From contig CAJNDS010002424.1 in assembly GCA_905221605.1 (NCBI GenBank), forward strand, positions 1,079,709-1,143,708: a stretch of DNA of 64,000 nt. Direction: 5' to 3'. Made by a program: the position numbers and the translations under genes. Within the stretch, counting starts at the first letter, position 1; each line of letters opens with the position of its first letter. The notes beneath the pieces were generated by a model. It ran no database searches. It saw only the letters and a list, made by a program, of their open reading frames with translations, and was not told the DNA's origin. Origin of the DNA: Symbiodinium natans (lineage: Eukaryota; Sar; Dinophyceae; Suessiales; Symbiodiniaceae). Below are positions 60,722 to 64,000 of this stretch, in pieces.

Positions 60722-60919
60722 GTGCGAACCCTAAACCCTAAACCCTCCCATAGAGCTGAGATGTTGGAGTGCATGGTGTTCATGACTTTGGGGTAGTTGT
60801 CGATTTGGGATTCAGGGTTTAAAGTTTCTCTTTCTGGACCCTGAAGCCCTAAACCCTGAACCCTAAACCTTAAACCTTAAACCCTAAACCCTAAACCCTA
60901 AATCCCAGCGTCGCCCCAG

Positions 60920-61021
60920 GAGATCAAGCTCAACGAAGCTGCTCTGGAGCTATGGCGAGCCGCAGACGGCACCCTGATTCCAGTTCGGACTACGCACGTT
61001 CTGCGTGCAAAGGCCGGGAGA
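60920..61021 (+). CDS. Ubl/RCC1 gene, upstream exon
   Basis: Thirty-four phase-0 codons (EIKLNEAALELWRAADGTLI, then PVRTTHVLRAKAGR). CCCTAAA repeats before GCCCCAG; the donor is GTTTAGGG. Confidence 0.6.
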
Positions 61022-61581
61022 GTTTAGGGTTTAGGGTCTAGGGTTTAGGGTTTAGGGTACTTTTATCTGTACTTATAACCATATATTGGGGCACTTAAGG
61101 GGCTGATAAGTACGCCGTGTAAAGCGTACAACGCCTAATCAAGCATTAGCCCTGGAGCTTGGGGTCTGAACGCTCAGGCACTCAACCCTCAGCTAAGCCC
61201 AAACCACGAAGCACTCACACACCATCGCTTCCTAAGTAGGCCCTTGGGACATGAGTTATTTGCCCTTGTTGGGCTTACCAGGGTCCTATCTAGGATATCT
61301 CTTTCAAAGGGCTCAAAGGTCAGCCCTATACCCCATACCCTAAACGCTAACCCCTAAACCCTAAACGCTGAGCTTTGAGCCTTTCACCCTGAAGCCTCCG
61401 ACATACCTGACCTTCAACTCTGCTAGAGGTGCAGCGAAGAGCCACCACACCTTCAGAACAATCTCTATAAGCCCTTAGACTTCCTGGTGTGTAGGGTTTG
61501 TATTTAGGGTGTTCGCGTTTAGGATCTATAGGATTTAGGGTTTGCTGGGTTTGGGGTTCACCTGCCGGGTGCGATCCTCAG

Positions 61582-61612
61582 CTCGGATGACGAGGATGAA
61601 AGTCCTCTGCAT
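61582..61612 (+). CDS. Candidate acidic exon
   Basis: The frame SDDEDESPLH follows GATCCTCAG; the phase does not match its neighbours. Confidence 0.3.
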
Positions 61613-61742
61613 GTTGGGTCAACAATTTGCCCTAAGGAGAGGGACCCTAAACACTCAGTCCTAAACCCTAAACCCTCATTAAACCCTAATTAAACCCTAA
61701 ACCCTACACCACTCCTAAGCCTAAGCTCATGAAGTTCTGAAG

Positions 61743-61812
61743 CCTAAGCTCATGTTCAGGCGGAACTCCCTAGAGCCCAACGGTATGTACCGGATGTTCT
61801 CGGACGTGCCGA
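61743..61812 (+). CDS. Ubl/RCC1 gene, upstream exon
   Basis: Phase-0 frame PKLMFRRNSLEPNGMYRMFS, then DVP; the GC donor GCAAGCC leaves A, which completes Ile at 61892. The acceptor is GTTCTGAAG, or GTTCAG at 61759. Confidence 0.5.
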
Positions 61813-61891
61813 GCAAGCCCTTGAAATCAATTGAAATCAATATGTATATCTTCTTCTGTGAAGATCCTATCAGGTTTGTTTGCATTTGCAG

Positions 61892-61968
61892 TATGCGATA
61901 CATCTGGCACCTTTGACCAAGTCATGCTCTCGTCTCGCGCGCCGTGGACAGGTGACCTCCCCCGACAG
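61892..61968 (+). CDS. Ubl/RCC1 gene, upstream exon
   Basis: A pyrimidine-rich acceptor (TTTGTTTGCATTTGCAG) and the good donor GTATGA enclose CDTSGTFDQVMLSSRAPWTG, then DLPRQ. Phase 0 at the end. Confidence 0.57.
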
Positions 61969-62079
61969 GTATGAACGAGGGATTTTCCTGTTCAACACCT
62001 GGCAACAGTACGGCTCCCCGTCTCTGATTCAAATGTCGTGAGGCTCCCGAGTTCATGTTAAAGTACACAGCAATTCTAG

Positions 62080-62135
62080 CAAAGAAGCCGGCGTCTTCTG
62101 CTGCTAGTGCTGCTGCTGCTGCCAGACTGCAGCAA
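62080..62135 (+). CDS. Ubl/RCC1 gene, Ala-rich exon
   Basis: The frame KKPASSAASAAAAARLQQ between CAATTCTAG and GTAGAC. A small exon may be missing before it, because the incoming phase does not match 61968. Confidence 0.47.
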
Positions 62136-62332
62136 GTAGACTCGATGTAGGATTTGCTGGGCGATTGTCATCATGGCTGCTATACATACAAAAATCAATG
62201 TAGAAAACATATATATATGTATATATATATATACAAATCGTGGTTGTTTTTGTCCTTGTCCTCCTCACTTAGCTTTGTAAGTCTGTCCTTGTCAAATGCA
62301 ACTCCTTCCTTCAGCATGCCTCGTCATCCCAG

Positions 62333-62389
62333 GGGATGGTCGCACGCGGACGCGGAATGGGCTTCTATCAGAGACTTGGGAGCGCAGTG
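62333..62389 (+). CDS. Ubl/RCC1 gene, exon ending at family B
   Basis: Nineteen phase-0 codons (GMVARGRGMGFYQRLGSAV). The last bases and the donor (GCAGTG|GTACCC) are the left terminal repeat of the B element. Confidence 0.57.
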
Positions 62390-62497
62390 GTACCCTTTAC
62401 CAATTTCGTTGGTTCTGGGTTCCCTTGTAAAGGTAACTAGCCAAAAACAGGGGCCCGGGGTACCTGATACGCTTATTATAATCTGGTTACCGGGCTA
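62379..62497. mobile_element. Family B element forming an intron
   Basis: GGAGCGCAGTGGTACCCTTT to ATCTGGTTACCGGGCTACT. The intron 62390-62505 is essentially this element. Confidence 0.78.
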
Positions 62498-62505
62498 CTC
62501 ATCAG

Positions 62506-62605
62506 GAGAAGCTGACAACTGACGAGATGCCTTTAGAGGCAAACCTCCATGAGGCTCCTTGGCCAGCGTTTATGTGGCCGATGCATGGACTCTTTTGGGG
62601 AGATG
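62506..62605 (+). CDS. Ubl/RCC1 gene exon
   Basis: The frame EKLTTDEMPLEANLHEAPWP, then AFMWPMHGLFWGD, in phase 0 from CTCATCAG to GTAAGG, one base over. Confidence 0.62.
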
Positions 62606-62618
62606 GTAAGGAAATTCG

Positions 62619-62711
62619 GTTTAGGGTTTAGGGTTTAGGGTTTAGGGTTTAGGGTTTAGGGTTTAGGGTTTAGGGTTTAGGGTTTAGGGTTTAGGGTTTA
62701 GGGTTTAGGGG
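62619..62711 (+). repeat. TTTAGGG array after a donor
   Basis: Thirteen regular units begin 14 bp after the donor GTAAGG. There is no CCCTAAA partner in this intron. Confidence 0.94.
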
Positions 62712-62733
62712 GTGGAGTCTTCGACATGTGTAG

Positions 62734-62817
62734 GTGACGCGAACTGCAGCCTTGCTTGGAAACCATGTCTTTCAGTCCGAGATGTGACAGCAGCGAGCTC
62801 CGCCCAAGCCGCATTCT
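62734..62817 (+). CDS. Ubl/RCC1 gene exon ending at family C
   Basis: In the phase left by 62605 it reads GDANCSLAWKPCLSVRDVTA, then ASSAQAAF, a degenerate copy of the later repeat VRQVVANSAAFAAL. The only phase-keeping end is a GA donor (T|GAAATGG) at the start of the C element. Confidence 0.57.
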
Positions 62818-62960
62818 GAAATGGCCATATGGGCATGTCCCCGAATAGGGGTTCCCGAATATATCCCCCAAAAACCAGTAGAACCTTCATTCTGAACATA
62901 CCTCCGCCCAAAATTCCCCTGAATTTTCGGAACCCCCCCAAATGGCCATATGTGTTGAAG
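62818..62960. mobile_element. Family C element forming a GA-AG intron
   Basis: GAAATGGCCATATGGGC to CCAAATGGCCATATGTGTTGAAG: the inverted ends AAATGGCCATATG lie within a few bases of each splice site. Confidence 0.72.
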
Positions 62961-64000
62961 TGGCACTTCTGAGTGGGAGAAGGACCTCCGTGGAAGTGGG
63001 CCCTGAGACCTCCGTCCATGAGCTCCAGAAAAGGGCCCAGGATGAGCTGGGACTCAGAGGCAAGTTATGGAACAGCTCTGGAGAAGACCTCTCTGAGTTT
63101 TCTGTAGAGACTGTACGCGAGGTGAAGCTGTGTGACGGTGATGTGCTAACTCTCCAGACCAGGCCCCTGCAACTCGTGGAGGGTTCTTACTGCTGGGCCT
63201 GCATCATGGGGGACGGATCCGTCGTGACCTGGGGTGATACCGCCAATGGCGGAGATAGCTGGGCGGTAAGAGATCGGCTCAGGAATGTGAGGCAGGTGGC
63301 CGCGGCCAGCGCTGCGCTGGCGGCCGTCTTGGAGGATGGATCCGTGGAGATGTGGGGGCCGCTGGGCCTTGAGACCATGCCTGCTCCCAAGCTTTCGGAC
63401 GTTCGGGAGCTTTTTGCTTCTGCGTTTTCCTTCGCTGCCTTGATGGGCGATGGCTCTGTTGTGACTTGGGGCGTAAGCCAAACGGGCGGTGACAGCTCGT
63501 CTGTGCAAGGGCTGCTCAGGGACGTGCAGCAGATCGTAAGCACCGGCTTTGCCTTTGCAGCGTTGACTGGCGATGGATGTGTGCTGAACTGGGGCACGCT
63601 CGACGATTGCGCAGGAAGTGACGTCCAGGCCCAGCTGAGGGATGTGCGCCAGGTGGTCGCCAACTCTGCTGCGTTTGCTGCGTTGCGGGGGGACGGGTCT
63701 GTGGTGACCTGGGGGTGGCGCACTGCAGGTGGTGATTCCAGCGCAGTCAAGGCCAAGCTACAGGGTGTGAAAGAGATCTACGCTTGCCAGGCAGCGTTCG
63801 CGGCATTGCTTGAGGATGGCACCGTCGTGTCATGGGGCGACGACCTTGGCAACCGCTCCCGCAAGGGGGTGCAGAGGCTCCTGAAGGATGTGCAGCAAGT
63901 GGTGGGGACCTGTTCCGCAAACGCCTTCGCTGCCTTACGAGGCGATGGATCTGTTGTGACATGGGGTTGCTCCAAAGCCGGCGGTGACAGCTCACGCGTC
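62961..64000 (+). CDS. Ubiquitin-like plus RCC1-like repeat protein, long exon (runs off the edge)
   Basis: An open frame of more than 1 kb. It starts LALLSGRRTSVEVGPETSVH, then ELQKRAQDELGL and VREVKLCDGDVLTLQ, a ubiquitin-like fold. It then has about seven RCC1-like blades of roughly 50 residues, each with a [GE]DG[ST]V-x-x-WG strand (GDGSVVTWG three or more times, EDGSVEMWG, GDGCVLNWG, EDGTVVSWG), GGDSS loops and a RDVRQVVANSAAFAAL helix-like segment. RCC1-type blades form propellers for protein or chromatin binding; in HECT/Ubl contexts they belong to ubiquitin pathways. It is far longer and more G+C-rich than other exons here. Minus-strand ORFs across it are shadows. Confidence 0.85.

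Noticed and set aside
63146-63995. Minus-strand ORFs of 65-189 codons at the right edge
   Set aside because: They are antisense shadows of the + strand RCC1-like blades, whose regular G-D-G-S-V-x-x-W-G repeats identify the true strand and frame.
1-64000. Chromosome-end (true telomere) interpretation
   Set aside because: Arrays are short, in both orientations, spread over the whole window and mixed with exons.

Overview
The window reads as nuclear DNA of a dinoflagellate. The telomere-type heptamer TTTAGGG/CCCTAAA is scattered through it in dozens of short interstitial arrays. Introns use GC and probably GA as well as GT donors. Every well-supported exon lies on the + strand, as expected for unidirectional dinoflagellate gene arrays. 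The last kilobase codes for a ubiquitin-like plus RCC1-like repeat protein of a kind common in these algae. I cannot name the species. I saw no rRNA, tRNA, CRISPR array, operon or conventional promoter.

Most coding capacity is in small exons (about 10-140 bp, G+C-rich) separated by long, A+T- or repeat-rich introns. Ordinary ORF finding misses them. I called exons by reading for acceptor AG, donor GT/GC/GA, an open frame with protein-like composition, and matching phase with neighbours. Domain matches anchor the method: a SAM domain split over two exons (9724-9786 and 12425-12512), three successive adenylate-kinase-like domains (16261-23960, 25886-29205 and about 29879-36147), a Hint-type domain (46191-48643), a ubiquitin-like segment (42342-42927), a six-exon phase-locked model ending in a stop (59454-60484), and a Ubl/RCC1 gene running off the right edge (about 60621 to beyond 64000). 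Exons without domain support carry lower confidence, and boundaries between the large genes are not resolved. One gene with its own ATG and stop, a two-exon AAA ATPase (20613-22113), sits inside an intron of the first kinase domain on the same strand.

Layout: 1-16000, exons of a SAM-domain gene with a C-rich/minisatellite block at 11030-12260; 16261-36150, tandem adenylate-kinase-like domains with the nested AAA gene; 36479-45090, unidentified exons plus a Ubl segment; 45736-50120, Hint gene; 50246-53062, exons with a (CAG)n tract and a stop-containing last exon; 53063-57400, a gene with two hydrophobic exons; 58665-60484 and 60621-64000, the last two models.

Two features of the introns stand out. 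(1) Telomere-like arrays have a preferred polarity: TTTAGGG soon after donors, CCCTAAA shortly before acceptors, so each such intron carries complementary ends. (2) At least six families of 80-150 bp terminal-inverted-repeat elements (MITE-like) occur, and in several places one element makes up almost the whole intron, with splice sites inside or just beside its terminal repeats. These look like introners, that is, transposable elements that create introns. They are the best candidate here for a little-described system.
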